Assembly (NCBI GenBank): GCA_964615765.1
Contig: CAZTQN010000008.1
Location: 1 to 64,000 of the forward strand
From: CAZTQN01 sp964615765
GTDB taxonomy: Bacteria; Planctomycetota; Phycisphaerae; Phycisphaerales; UBA1924
Reading direction: 5' to 3'
DNA length: 64,000 nt
The notes under the pieces were generated by a model. That model searched no databases, was not told the origin of the DNA, and saw only the letters and a program-made list of their open reading frames with translations. The position numbers and the translations under genes are program-made. Each line of letters starts with the position of its first letter. Position 1 is the stretch's first letter. Of this stretch, positions 1 through 7,977 are shown one piece after another.

Positions 1-1
1 C

Positions 2-1702
2 AAGTTGTCGTCGGCGCTCGAGATGGCGTCGTTCACGGGCGGGGTGCTCGCGATGGACGGGCGGTCGTCGATCGGCGGGGACTATCTGCGGGCGGAGTTT
101 GCGCCGGTGGGCGGGGTGGGCGGGGGGGGCGGGGAGCGTGCGCCGGCGACGGCGATGACGGCGCTGAAGGTGCGCGGGAACGCGGTGCTGGCAGGCGGGG
201 CCCGCGGGGCGGGGGCGGCGGACGGTCAGGCGATCGCGCCGCGGCTGGATCCGAACCTGCGGGCGGATGAACTGGACGTGTCGTTCAAGCGGACGGGAGC
301 GGGCGGGGGCGATGTCGAGCCGACGTTCGCGGAGGCGCGCGGCGCGGTGCGCGGGCAGACGGACGATGCGCTGTTCGGGGCGGGGAAGATCGAGGCGCAA
401 CTGGCGCGGGAGAAGGGCGAGGTGGTGGTGCGCGAGCTGCTGGCGAGCGGGCAGCCGCGGTTTGAGCGGGTGGACGGCGTGTACGCGTCCGCCGAGACGA
501 TGCGCGTGTACCCGCAGGAGAAGACGGCGGAACTGCGGGCGGAGACGGCGGGCGCGGTGGTGAGCGTTGGGCGGGATACGACGCGGATCCTGGGAACGCG
601 CGTGCGGCTGGATGATGATAACAAGGTACTGACGGTCGTCGGGGCGGGGCGGTTTGAGCACGTGCAGCCCGGGGCGCTGGAGCGCGGCGGGGCGGGCGAT
701 GTGGACGCCGGGCCGACGCGGGTGCAGTCGTCATGGACGACGGGTATGACGTACGACGACTTGCGCGGGACGATCATCAGCCGCGGCGATGTGGAGTTCC
801 GGGCGGCGTCGGTGCTGGATGTGCATCAGGCGCGTGCGGAGGAGATGCGGATCGACATCACGCCCGCCGAGCAGGCCAGCACGGCGCTGGCGGCGAACGC
901 CTCGAGCGACGCGGTGCTGGGCGGGCGGCGGGTGCTGCGGGCGGAGGCGATCGGCGGGATTGTCGAGAAGGCGGGCGGGAGCAACGCGCAGCTGGAGTCG
1001 TACCGCTACGCGGCGGCGCCGGGGCTGGCGGCGGGCGAGGTTGGCCCGCCGGCGCCGCTGGCGCGCGGCGTGCGCGAGCAAGTCGTGCGTGTCGAGGGGC
1101 CGCGGGTGGTGTTCGATGACGCGGCCGGGACGTTCGTGGTGCCGTCGGCCGGGTTCGCGATCGTGCGTGACGAGCGGGCGGCGGATGGGCCGGGGGGGGC
1201 GGGCGGGGCGGGGGGCGAGACGCCGATGAATGTGCTGGCGGCGGGGGCGGCGGCGAGCGGCGGGACGCGCGGGACGTCGCGCCTGGCGTGGAGCGGGACG
1301 GGCACGTTCGATCGCGTCAGCGGGACGCTGACGGCGACGCGGGATGTGGAGCTGGTACATCTGGCCCCGGGCGCGACCGCCGTCACGCGGATCATCGCCG
1401 GGTCGATGAAAGCGCAGTTCGGCGGCGGGGGCGTGAACGGGTCGGAACTGGAGCGTGCGGAGGCGATCGGGGCGGCGTACGCGGAGAACGGGCCGACGGG
1501 TCAGCAGCAGAAGCTGCTGGGCGACACGTTCGTGTACGACGCGCGGACGGGTGTGCTGGAGGCATCGAGCGGCGCGGACAACCGCGTGACGTTCTACGAC
1601 GATCGCAAGCCGACGCCGATCATCGCGCGGCGGCTGAAGTGGGACCTGGTCAAGGACCGGGTGGATGTGACGGAGATGGCGCCGGTGTTGGCACCGCGGT
1701 GA
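2..1702 (+). CDS. OstA/LptC-like envelope protein, C-terminal part (5' truncated)
   Basis: The reading frame is open to the left edge, so this is the 3' end of a longer gene; the first possible start, a TTG at base 5, is probably not real. The roughly 566 visible residues are rich in short beta-strand-like stretches and Gly. The end (around GDTFVYDARTGVLEAS and RRLKWDLVKDRVDV) resembles the repeated OstA/LptA/LptC fold of proteins that carry lipopolysaccharide across the periplasm. I infer a periplasmic LPS-transport or LptC-like role, supported only by this resemblance and by lpxI at 47.3 kb. It could also be another large beta-rich envelope protein. It is followed at once by a heptamer repeat and faces nuoC. 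Confidence 0.5.
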   Translation, partial: KLSSALEMASFTGGVLAMDGRSSIGGDYLRAEFAPVGGVGGGGGERAPATAMTALKVRGNAVLAGGARGAGAADGQAIAPRLDPNLRADELDVSFKRTGAGGGDVEPTFAEARGAVRGQTDDALFGAGKIEAQLAREKGEVVVRELLASGQPRFERVDGVYASAETMRVYPQEKTAELRAETAGAVVSVGRDTTRILGTRVRLDDDNKVLTVVGAGRFEHVQPGALERGGAGDVDAGPTRVQSSWTTGMTYDDLRGTIISRGDVEFRAASVLDVHQARAEEMRIDITPAEQASTALAANASSDAVLGGRRVLRAEAIGGIVEKAGGSNAQLESYRYAAAPGLAAGEVGPPAPLARGVREQVVRVEGPRVVFDDAAGTFVVPSAGFAIVRDERAADGPGGAGGAGGETPMNVLAAGAAASGGTRGTSRLAWSGTGTFDRVSGTLTATRDVELVHLAPGATAVTRIIAGSMKAQFGGGGVNGSELERAEAIGAAYAENGPTGQQQKLLGDTFVYDARTGVLEASSGADNRVTFYDDRKPTPIIARRLKWDLVKDRVDVTEMAPVLAPR

Positions 1703-1710
1703 GAAGAGAA

Positions 1711-1738
1711 GGGCCGAGGGCCTAGGGCCGAGGGCCGG
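1711..1738. repeat. GGGCCGA heptamer tandem repeat, four units
   Basis: Four consecutive 7-base units (GGGCCGA, GGGCCTA, GGGCCGA, GGGCCGG) begin 9 bases after the stop codon of the OstA-like gene. The same unit recurs after xerC at 7833. It fills the space between two convergent genes. Confidence 0.75.
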
Positions 1739-1751
1739 GGGGGGAAGAGGA

Positions 1752-2387
1752 TCAGGCCGAAGTGCGGTCGATGATGTCGTACTGCTCGCGCTCGCCTTGG
1801 CCGCGGAGGGGGTAGTCCTTGCGGAGGGGGAAGGCGGGGTAGTCCTCCCAGGTGAGGATGCGGCGGTGGTCGGGGTGGTTGCGGAAGCGCACGCCGAACA
1901 TGTCGAAGACTTCGCGTTCCATCCACTCGGCGCCGGGCCAGAGGTCGGTGACGGAGTCGAGGTACAGCGCGGGGTCGTCGAGGATGCCCTCGGTCGGGAG
2001 CGAGGGGTTGAGGAAGGTCTTGACGACGAAGCGGTCGTCGCGGTCGAACGAGGTGAGGACGTAGCAGACGGCGAAGCGGCCGATGGTTTTGGTGGGGTAG
2101 TTCAGATAGTCGATGCCGCCGATGTCGCAGAGGAAGTTGTAGGTGGTGCGCGGGTCGGCTTTGAGGAAGGCGAGGACCTCGTGGAGGTCGGCGGGCTCGA
2201 CGATGAGCGTGGAGAGGCCGCGGTATTCGGTGCCGCGGAAGCGCTTGGTGGGGAAGGCGGACTTGACGGCGGCGAAGGTGGGATGGTCGAGCGTGGGCAC
2301 GGCGGAGGGGCCGGGAGCCGCGGAGTTGGGGGAAGGGCTCGAGGAGGTCGAAGGGGTGGCGGGGTTGGGCGTGGCGGGAGTGGTCAC
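1752..2387 (-). CDS. nuoC: NADH-quinone oxidoreductase subunit C (NuoC)
   Basis: The 211-residue product is the 30-kDa peripheral-arm subunit of respiratory complex I, which helps link the Fe-S chain to quinone reduction at the membrane. The C-terminal two thirds carry the family signature: WPGAEWMEREVFDMFGVRF, then FRNHPDHRRILTWEDYP and PLRKDYPLRG. The start is taken as the GTG at 2387 (VTTPATP). The open frame continues further upstream but there runs into the next gene and becomes low-complexity Pro/Ser. The first 40 or so residues after the chosen start are also Pro/Ser/Ala-rich and precede the conserved domain. No nuoB, nuoD or other complex I gene lies nearby, which is unusual. The neighbour upstream on the same strand is a hypothetical gene 70 bases away. 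Confidence 0.9.
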   Translation of the reverse strand: MTTPATPNPATPSTSSSPSPNSAAPGPSAVPTLDHPTFAAVKSAFPTKRFRGTEYRGLSTLIVEPADLHEVLAFLKADPRTTYNFLCDIGGIDYLNYPTKTIGRFAVCYVLTSFDRDDRFVVKTFLNPSLPTEGILDDPALYLDSVTDLWPGAEWMEREVFDMFGVRFRNHPDHRRILTWEDYPAFPLRKDYPLRGQGEREQYDIIDRTSA

Positions 2388-2457
2388 GGCGGATGCTCGC
2401 GGGGTGAGGGGGTCGAGGTGTGACTCGGGGCGAGTGTAGGGAAGAGGGTGGGCCGGT

Positions 2458-3120
2458 TCAGGGCGTGGATTCGGACGGGTGGGCCAGGCCGATGTCGGTT
2501 GGGAGAGCCGCGGCGAGTGCGGCGGGGAGATCGGCCGGGACGCCGGGGCAGGGCGCGACGACGACGGCGAGCAGCGGGCCGAGGGCGGCGAGGTCGGGCA
2601 CGGCTTCGTAGGCGCGGGTGAGCAGATCGACGCGGACGGCGGGGCGCGGCTCGTCATCGGGCACGATCGCCGCGGGGTCGAAGAGCAGGGCGCAGGGGGC
2701 GAGCGCGGCGGACGCGGGGGCGGAAGGCTCCGCGAGATGGCGGAGCAGGCGTGCGCAGGAGGGGACGTCGGAGACGACGTGGCGCGCGTGCGGGCGGATG
2801 GCGAGCGGCACGCCGCGGGCACGGAAGGCGGTGAGGTGTTCGACGAGCGCGGCCCACGCGGCGGGGGACCAGGTGGGGATGAAGTCCGTGTTCGGGTCGG
2901 CGGGGTCGGTCGGGTCGGGGGGGTTCGGGGGGTTCGGCGTGCCGGAAAGAAGGATGTGGGCGCGGGCCGGGGTTGGGGTGAGGCGGGTCAGCGCGGCGGG
3001 TGAGTCGCGGAGGACGACGAGCGCGGTGTCGAGCAGAAGTCGCGCGGTGTCGGGCGCTGGGTCGGGCGCGGGAGCGGCGGCGTCAGCACCGGTGCGGATG
3101 ATGTAGATGGTGCGCGGCAT
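2458..3120 (-). CDS. Hypothetical protein, weak sugar-isomerase/TIM-barrel resemblance
   Basis: Conceptual product of 220 residues, very rich in Ala and Pro. The start at MPRTIYIIR is chosen because residues upstream of it look non-coding. The stretch LAIRPHARHVVSDVPSCARLL followed by LLFDPAAIV recalls the middle strands of xylose isomerase-like TIM barrels (a metal-site strand, then a phrase close to LLFDPGN). The chain is short for a full barrel of about 270 residues, and a Pro/Asp-rich tract around residues 60-75 looks like a linker. I do not assign a function. It may be co-transcribed with nuoC, 70 bases downstream, but no pathway link is apparent. Confidence 0.5.
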   Translation of the reverse strand: MPRTIYIIRTGADAAAPAPDPAPDTARLLLDTALVVLRDSPAALTRLTPTPARAHILLSGTPNPPNPPDPTDPADPNTDFIPTWSPAAWAALVEHLTAFRARGVPLAIRPHARHVVSDVPSCARLLRHLAEPSAPASAALAPCALLFDPAAIVPDDEPRPAVRVDLLTRAYEAVPDLAALGPLLAVVVAPCPGVPADLPAALAAALPTDIGLAHPSESTP

Positions 3121-3322
3121 GTGGGGTTTGCAACGGAGGGTAGACGCGGCGGTGCGGTGTACAAGATGTTGGGGCGATGCGTGCGTGGTGATCGTGCGCG
3201 GCGGCGCGAGGGTCAATCTCGGTTACACAGTGCGGCGGTCCGGGGCCATGCTCCGATAGCTGTGGTCCGCACGCGGCGGGGCTGACCGCGGAAGATCGAA
3301 GACCCCACGGTGGAGTCGGACG

Positions 3323-3676
3323 ATGGGCGCGTTGAGTCTGAGCACGTCGCTGCGGATGGGCATGATCGAGGCGGACGAGGCCGGCGGGGCGGGCGGTGAG
3401 CCGGCGCTCGCGGGCACGGACGGGTCGGTCCGCGAGATGCTGGAGCGCGAGTTCATCGAGCCGAAGATGAACGGGCTGACGCGGTCGCAACTGGTTGAGC
3501 GGATCATGTCGCACAACGGTTCGGCGACGGCGGAGTTCCTGGAGTCGTTCGACGTGGAATCGCTGTGGAGCTATCTGGATCATCTGATGGACACGACGCG
3601 GCCGCGGTCGGCGTCGGCGGCGCGGGTGCGCCCGGCGGGGCGCAAGGGCGTGAGCCTGTGGGTGCGGAGCTGCTGA
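3323..3676 (+). CDS. Small conserved-looking hypothetical protein
   Basis: Product of 117 residues with no signal peptide or membrane segment. Residues 35-92 look folded and mainly helical (REMLEREFIEPKMNGLTRSQ, then FLESFDVESLWSYLDHLMD), flanked by a Gly/Ala-rich N-terminus and a basic, Arg-rich tail. A plausible ribosome site, GGTGGAG at about 3308-3314, sits 8 bases before the ATG. I do not recognise the family. It stands alone, followed by two hairpins and divergent from the preceding gene pair, so it is probably monocistronic. Confidence 0.6.
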   Translation: MGALSLSTSLRMGMIEADEAGGAGGEPALAGTDGSVREMLEREFIEPKMNGLTRSQLVERIMSHNGSATAEFLESFDVESLWSYLDHLMDTTRPRSASAARVRPAGRKGVSLWVRSC

Positions 3677-3685
3677 GGTGAATGG

Positions 3686-3708
3686 GGCGCAGGCGGGACG
3701 CCTGTGCC
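3686..3708. terminator. GGA-triloop hairpin after the small hypothetical gene
   Basis: A 10-base-pair stem with one G-T wobble (3686-3695 against 3699-3708) is closed by a GGA loop, ten bases after the stop codon at 3676. No T-tract follows immediately. It may be a transcription or processing stop, or a dispersed repeat element, since similar GGA-loop hairpins lie at 5594 and 11059. Confidence 0.5.
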
Positions 3709-3761
3709 ACCCAAGTACGACCGGGGCTAGGCGGGGAACGGTGCTTTGAGAGAATCGCGGG

Positions 3762-3799
3762 TCGCGGGCGTCCTGGCGGCGCCCGCGATCAGCGTTTTT
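3762..3799 (+). terminator. Probable intrinsic terminator
   Basis: A perfect 9-base-pair GC-rich stem (3762-3770 with 3780-3788) and a 9-base loop are followed by GTTTTT at 3794-3799. This is the only classic stem plus T-run I see in the window. It would end transcription from the small gene at 3323-3676 and sits in the 370-base gap 3677-4046. Confidence 0.65.
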
Positions 3800-3869
3800 G
3801 GGGTGCGGGTGGTGGCGGGCGGGTCAACCCGGGGCGGGGATTGGCCGATTCTGAGACGTCGCGTGGCGC

Positions 3870-3899
3870 TCAAGAGTGGTCTCGGGCCAGTCCGATAAT
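3870..3899 (+). promoter_or_regulatory. Candidate promoter upstream of the TolB-like lipoprotein gene
   Basis: TCAA at 3870-3873 is followed after 17 bases by TCCGATAAT ending at 3899. GATAAT fits a housekeeping -10 box; CCGATAA also resembles the FliA-type -10 (GCCGATAA). The same TCAA-N17-YCCGATAA arrangement occurs before the TPR gene at 43329-43357. The leader to the ATG at 4047 would be about 140 bases. Nothing else is recognisable in this gap apart from the two upstream hairpins. Confidence 0.35.
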
Positions 3900-4046
3900 G
3901 GGCTGGCGTGATGGTCCGGAGGGCGATTGCGCGGTGATGGGGTCCACGGCGGAGCCGGGGGCCGGCGGTGTGAATGAGGAAGGAACGGCGGCCGCGGAGC
4001 GGCGGGCCGGGACGCATGAGACCCCGGCACGGGCAGGAGCGGCAAC

Positions 4047-5528
4047 GTGAACAACCCATCGACGATCGGCGAAGGCGTGCGTGCGTGGACGGCGGCGGCG
4101 GTGGTGAGCGCGGCCGGGCTGGCGGGAGCGGGTGCGCTGGGTGGGTGCGCGTGGAGCGGGGCGCGGCATGATCCGGCGCTGGGCTCGGCTCTGGACGAGC
4201 CGAGCAGCGCGGCGGCGCCCGCGGCGACGGGTTCGACGACCAACGGGGCGGTGCCCTTGAGCACGCAGATGGCGGCTGGGGGCGAGAGCGTGGTGCGTGA
4301 TCCGGCGATGACGCCGCCGGGTGTGGGGACGAGCGGGGCGATGGGTGTGAGCACGACGGCGACGATGTCGACGAACGTGATCCCGAGCCGCCCGGGCAAG
4401 CTGGACCCGTTCTGGGTGGAGTCGATCGCGGGGACGAGCCGGGATGTGTGGATGAGCCCGGCGAGCAACGCGGGGATGGGTGCGAGCGAGCCGGCGCCGA
4501 TGGGCGCAAACGTCGCGGGGGCGACGGGCGCGGCGATGGGCGACGGGACGGAGGGGCTGACGCAGGTGACCTTCGCCGGCGAGGGCGCGGACTTTGATCC
4601 GAGCGTGTCGCGCGACGGGACGTGGATGGTGTACGCCAGCACGCAGCACCGCGCGACGGCGGACATTTATTCGAAGAGCATCGGCGGGCGGACGGTGACG
4701 CAGCTGACGTCGGACCCGGCGCATGACATCACGCCGACGATCAGCCCGGACGGGCGGCGGGTGGCGTTCGCGTCGAACCGGAACGGGAACTGGGACATTT
4801 TCGTGATGAGCGCGAGCGGCGGGCAGGCGGTGCAGGTGAGCGGCGACCCCGCGCACGAGCTGCACCCGAGCTGGTCGCCGGACGGGACGAAGCTGGTGTT
4901 CTGCCGCCTGGGCGCGATCAGCGGTCGGTGGGAGATGTGGGTGATGGACGTGAACAGCTCGGGGAGCGCGGAGTTCATCGGCTTCGGGCTGTTCCCGCGG
5001 TGGTGCCCGAAGGCGGGCACGGCGATGGGCGGGAAGGACAAGATCCTGTTCCAGCGGTCGCGCGAGCGCGGCGGGCGGGCGTTCGGCGTGTGGACGCTGG
5101 ACTATGCGATGGGCGATGCGGGGATGCCGACGCAGATCGCGGCGAGCCCGACGTCGGCGTATATCAACCCGGCGTGGAGCGCCGACGGGACGCGGATCGT
5201 GTTTGCGTCGGTGGAGAACGGGCAGGGCGCGGCGAGCGACCTGTGGACGTGCGGGATTGACGGGAGCGGTCTGGTGAACCTGACGAGCGGGGCGAAGTTC
5301 ACGAACCTGATGCCGTGGTGGGCGGGGGACGGGCGGATCTACTTCGTGTCGGACCGCTCCGGGACGCCGAACTTGTGGTCGATCGGGACGGACAAGGCGA
5401 TCCAGGCGGCGACGGGCCGGAGCCCGTCGGAGAAGACGATGATGACGGAGAAGAGTGCCGCGCAGCCGGCGGAGATGGTGCACGTTGAAGAGTCGGCGCC
5501 GTCGGGCGGCGAATCGGGCGGGCACTGA
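4047..5528 (+). CDS. TolB-like WD40 beta-propeller lipoprotein
   Basis: Product of 493 residues. The N-terminus is a lipoprotein signal peptide ending in the lipobox LGGC (lipidated Cys34), so the protein should be anchored in the periplasm. Residues 35-170 are Ala/Gly/Thr-rich and probably disordered. From about residue 170 there are five or six PD40/TolB-type blades, each with the phrase SPDGRRVAFASNRNGNWDIF or close variants (SRDGTWMVYAS, SPDGTKLVFC, SADGTRIVFAS). The family scaffolds protein contacts in the Tol-Pal system or binds cell-wall proteins. There is no N-terminal TolB domain and no tol/pal neighbours, so the exact role is unknown. The next gene, about 100 bases downstream on the same strand, also encodes a lipoprotein. 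Confidence 0.8.
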   Translation: MNNPSTIGEGVRAWTAAAVVSAAGLAGAGALGGCAWSGARHDPALGSALDEPSSAAAPAATGSTTNGAVPLSTQMAAGGESVVRDPAMTPPGVGTSGAMGVSTTATMSTNVIPSRPGKLDPFWVESIAGTSRDVWMSPASNAGMGASEPAPMGANVAGATGAAMGDGTEGLTQVTFAGEGADFDPSVSRDGTWMVYASTQHRATADIYSKSIGGRTVTQLTSDPAHDITPTISPDGRRVAFASNRNGNWDIFVMSASGGQAVQVSGDPAHELHPSWSPDGTKLVFCRLGAISGRWEMWVMDVNSSGSAEFIGFGLFPRWCPKAGTAMGGKDKILFQRSRERGGRAFGVWTLDYAMGDAGMPTQIAASPTSAYINPAWSADGTRIVFASVENGQGAASDLWTCGIDGSGLVNLTSGAKFTNLMPWWAGDGRIYFVSDRSGTPNLWSIGTDKAIQAATGRSPSEKTMMTEKSAAQPAEMVHVEESAPSGGESGGH

Positions 5529-5593
5529 GCGAGCGGGAGTCAGCGGAAAGGTTGCCGCGGGGCGGGGGCGGGGGCATGGTGAGCGCAGTGCGT

Positions 5594-5608
5594 GCGGCCG
5601 GAGGCCGC
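5594..5608. other. GGA-triloop hairpin between two lipoprotein genes
   Basis: GCGGCC (5594-5599), loop GGA (5600-5602), GGCCGC (5603-5608): a perfect 6-base-pair stem. It lies between the TolB-like stop at 5528 and the lipoprotein start at 5630 and shares its loop with the hairpins at 3686 and 11059. It has no T-tract. It could attenuate or separate expression of the two genes. Confidence 0.4.
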
Positions 5609-5629
5609 GTGCGGAGAGGGCAGGAGGCC

Positions 5630-6472
5630 ATGGCGGATCGAGTGGACCAAGGTGGGGCGAGCGGGTGGAGGCGAGCGGCGTGGCTGATGGCGGCGATGTC
5701 GGGGGCGCTCGGGTGCGCGTGCGCGGGCACGCCGGAGCGCGGGCGTCTGGAGACGCCGGAGGTGCTCGTCGCGCCGTACGACAGCGTGCGCGGGGAGACG
5801 TTGTGGGCGGTGGCGCCGCTTGGGAACGAGTCGGGCGTGTCGAGCGTGGACGCGGGGGCGATCAGCGATGCGCTGGTGGTGAAGGTGACGGAGGTGCGGG
5901 GGCTGGCGTGTGTGCCGCTGAACCGGACGCTGGCGGCGATGCGGGCGCTGGGGATGAACGCGGTGAACTCGCCGGGGGCGGCGCGGGCGCTGGCGAACGC
6001 GCTGGGCGTGGACGGGCTGGTGGTGGGGACGATCACGGCGTACGACCCGTACGAGCCGCCGAAGGTGGGGCTGAGCCTGGCGCTGTTTGTGCGGGATGCG
6101 TCGGAGGAGATGGAGGCGGTAGATCCGATCCGGCTGCGGACGGCGTACACGGACGGGGGCGGGCGGATGCCCGGCGCGTCGGCGTCGTCGTACATGGAGC
6201 GGCCGGCGTCGGTGGTGAGCGAGGTGTACGACGGGTCGAATCACCAGGTGCAGATGGATCTGCGGCGGTACGCGGCGGGGCGGAGCGATCCGGATTCGAG
6301 CCTGGGGTGGCGTGTCGGGCTGGTGAGCATGGAGACGTTCACGGGGTTCGCGAGTCAGCAGGCGCTGGCGCGGCTGCTGCAGAACGAGCGGCTGCGGCTG
6401 GCGCAGGCGCGGGCGGCGGACGCCGCGGCGAAAGCGCAGGCGGACGCGGGCGCCGACGGGCGACCTCGGTAA
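5630..6472 (+). CDS. Putative lipoprotein, CsgG/GNA1162-like
   Basis: Product of 280 residues from the ATG at 5630; purine-rich GAGAGGG at 5614-5620 and AGGAGG at 5622-5627 lie just upstream. The frame is open to 5552, but that extension is low-complexity. A hydrophobic segment ends in the lipobox ALGC (Cys29). The following region (LWAVAPLGNESG, SDALVVKVTEV, LGVDGLVVGTITAYDPYEPPK) has the pattern of penicillin-binding-protein activator/CsgG-type lipoproteins: a strand with N-E-S-G, then a VDG-G-I strand. The C-terminus (about residues 240-280) is a basic, Ala-rich helix. A periplasmic or outer-membrane role is inferred from the lipobox; the partner is unknown. It may be co-transcribed with the TolB-like gene. 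Confidence 0.65.
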   Translation: MADRVDQGGASGWRRAAWLMAAMSGALGCACAGTPERGRLETPEVLVAPYDSVRGETLWAVAPLGNESGVSSVDAGAISDALVVKVTEVRGLACVPLNRTLAAMRALGMNAVNSPGAARALANALGVDGLVVGTITAYDPYEPPKVGLSLALFVRDASEEMEAVDPIRLRTAYTDGGGRMPGASASSYMERPASVVSEVYDGSNHQVQMDLRRYAAGRSDPDSSLGWRVGLVSMETFTGFASQQALARLLQNERLRLAQARAADAAAKAQADAGADGRPR

Positions 6473-6800
6473 GGGCGGGCGTGCGCGACGAATTTGCGTG
6501 GACGGTGTGTGCGGGCGCGGGGCCGGCGGCGGCCTGGGTAGGTGCGTGCGCCGGGTGTGGGGGTGGGTGTGCTGGGGGAGAAGGCGTGGGACTGGGGCGG
6601 AGTGTGGTGAGAATGGCAACTCGGACTCAAGCCGGACCGGGGACGGTTCGATGGCGATGTTCGGGAGGGTTGTTCGGCGAGCGCGGGTGCGTTCGTCGGC
6701 GTGTGCGTGCCCGAGCGATCGGGGTTGGACTCGTGGGCAGGGGCGGAAGAGCAGGGACAGGATTGGCCCGTCACGGACGGCGGGCCGGGAGTGTCGAAGC
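6473..6800. other. 328-base G-rich spacer before xerC
   Basis: No convincing gene, hairpin or promoter is visible. The xerC frame stays open back to about 6498, but the extra residues are Arg/Gly/Cys-rich and unlike protein, so I treat them as non-coding. Confidence 0.5.
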
Positions 6801-7826
6801 ATGACGCAACTTCCGATCATCGCGGGCTTCGCCGAGTATCTGATGAACGAGCGGCACTTCAGCCATTACACGGCTCGGTGCTACGGCGCGGACCTTCGGC
6901 AGTACATCGAGTACCTGACGGACGAGTCGGGGGCCGAGGTGAACGACGCGGCGGAGAAGGCGGCGTACGACCGTCTGCTTGGCGTGACGGACGGCGGCGT
7001 GCCGATCACGCTGGCGGGCGAGACGCTGACGCGGCGCGTGGTGGAGGCGACGGCGGACTCGATCCGCGCGTTCCTGAACCACCTTGGGACGAGGGAATAC
7101 TCGGCGGCGACGACGGCGCGGAAGATCGCGACGCTGCGCTCGTTCTACAAGTGGGCGAACCGGCGCGGGTTGTGCAAGACCAACCCGATGACGGCGATCC
7201 GCACGCCGCGGCAGGCGAAGCGGCTGCCCAAGGCGATCACGGTGGACCAGATCGAGAAACTGCTGGCGACGCCGAGCGACAAGGACGTGCTGGGCCTGCG
7301 CGACCGGGCGATGCTGGAGACGCTGTACTCGACGGGTCTGCGCGTGAGCGAGCTGGTGGGGCTGAACATCGAGGACCTGGACGAAGCGGGCGAGTGCCTG
7401 CGCATCCGCGGGAAGGGGAAGAAGGAGCGGATGGTGCCGCTGGGCACGCACGCTTTGGCGGCGGTGCGGCGGTACGCGGACATGGTTCGGAGCGACACGC
7501 GGTGCGCCGGGTGGTGGGCCGGCGAGCCGGGCGGGAAGCCCAAGCCGCTGTTTGTCAACAAGCACGGGAAGCGGCTGAGCTCGCGCTCGGTGAGGCGGAA
7601 GCTGGACAAGTACCTGCTGAGCGCGGGACTTGATCCGGACATCAGCCCGCACACGCTGCGGCACAGCTTCGCGACGCACCTGCTGGAGAACGGGGCCGAC
7701 CTCCGGAGCGTGCAGGAACTGCTCGGGCACCAGTCGCTGAGCACGACGCAGATCTACACGCACCTGACGACGCAGCGGCTGCAGGACGCGTACAAGAGCG
7801 CGCACCCGCGGGCGGAATCGGCTTGA
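6801..7826 (+). CDS. xerC: Tyrosine recombinase, XerC/XerD type
   Basis: Product of 341 residues, the usual length or slightly above. The N-terminal SAM-like DNA-binding domain (1-135) starts at FAEYLMNERHFSHYTARCY. The catalytic domain carries the full set R181 (TGLRVSEL), K205 or K207 (GKGKKER), H284 and R287 (PHTLRHSFATHLLENGADL), H310 (LLGHQSLSTTQIYTHL) and Y319. The family resolves chromosome dimers at dif sites near the replication terminus. A loop around residues 41-80 is longer than in E. coli XerC/XerD. No att site or phage gene lies nearby, so this looks like the housekeeping enzyme and not an integrase. C versus D cannot be decided from sequence alone. Confidence 0.88.
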   Translation: MTQLPIIAGFAEYLMNERHFSHYTARCYGADLRQYIEYLTDESGAEVNDAAEKAAYDRLLGVTDGGVPITLAGETLTRRVVEATADSIRAFLNHLGTREYSAATTARKIATLRSFYKWANRRGLCKTNPMTAIRTPRQAKRLPKAITVDQIEKLLATPSDKDVLGLRDRAMLETLYSTGLRVSELVGLNIEDLDEAGECLRIRGKGKKERMVPLGTHALAAVRRYADMVRSDTRCAGWWAGEPGGKPKPLFVNKHGKRLSSRSVRRKLDKYLLSAGLDPDISPHTLRHSFATHLLENGADLRSVQELLGHQSLSTTQIYTHLTTQRLQDAYKSAHPRAESA

Positions 7827-7832
7827 GGGGAA

Positions 7833-7867
7833 GGGCCGAGGGGGTAGGGCCGAGGGCCGAGGGCCGA
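7833..7867. repeat. GGGCCGA heptamer tandem repeat, five units
   Basis: Five 7-base units starting 7 bases after the xerC stop codon: GGGCCGA, GGGGGTA and three more GGGCCGA. G-rich sequence follows to about 7890. The unit is identical to that at 1711, again placed directly behind a stop codon. Confidence 0.75.
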
Positions 7868-7977
7868 GGGGGGACGGGGGACGGGGGGGCGGGAGCGAGC
7901 TTGCATCGCTGAGGCGGTGATGTGCGAAGACTTCGCGATGGTGCGCGGGTGGGCGCTCCGTTGGCGGAGGTGTTTCC

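Noticed and set aside
6801..7826. Phage or island integrase
   Set aside because: Complete housekeeping-type XerC/D sequence with no phage genes, tRNA or direct att repeats around it.
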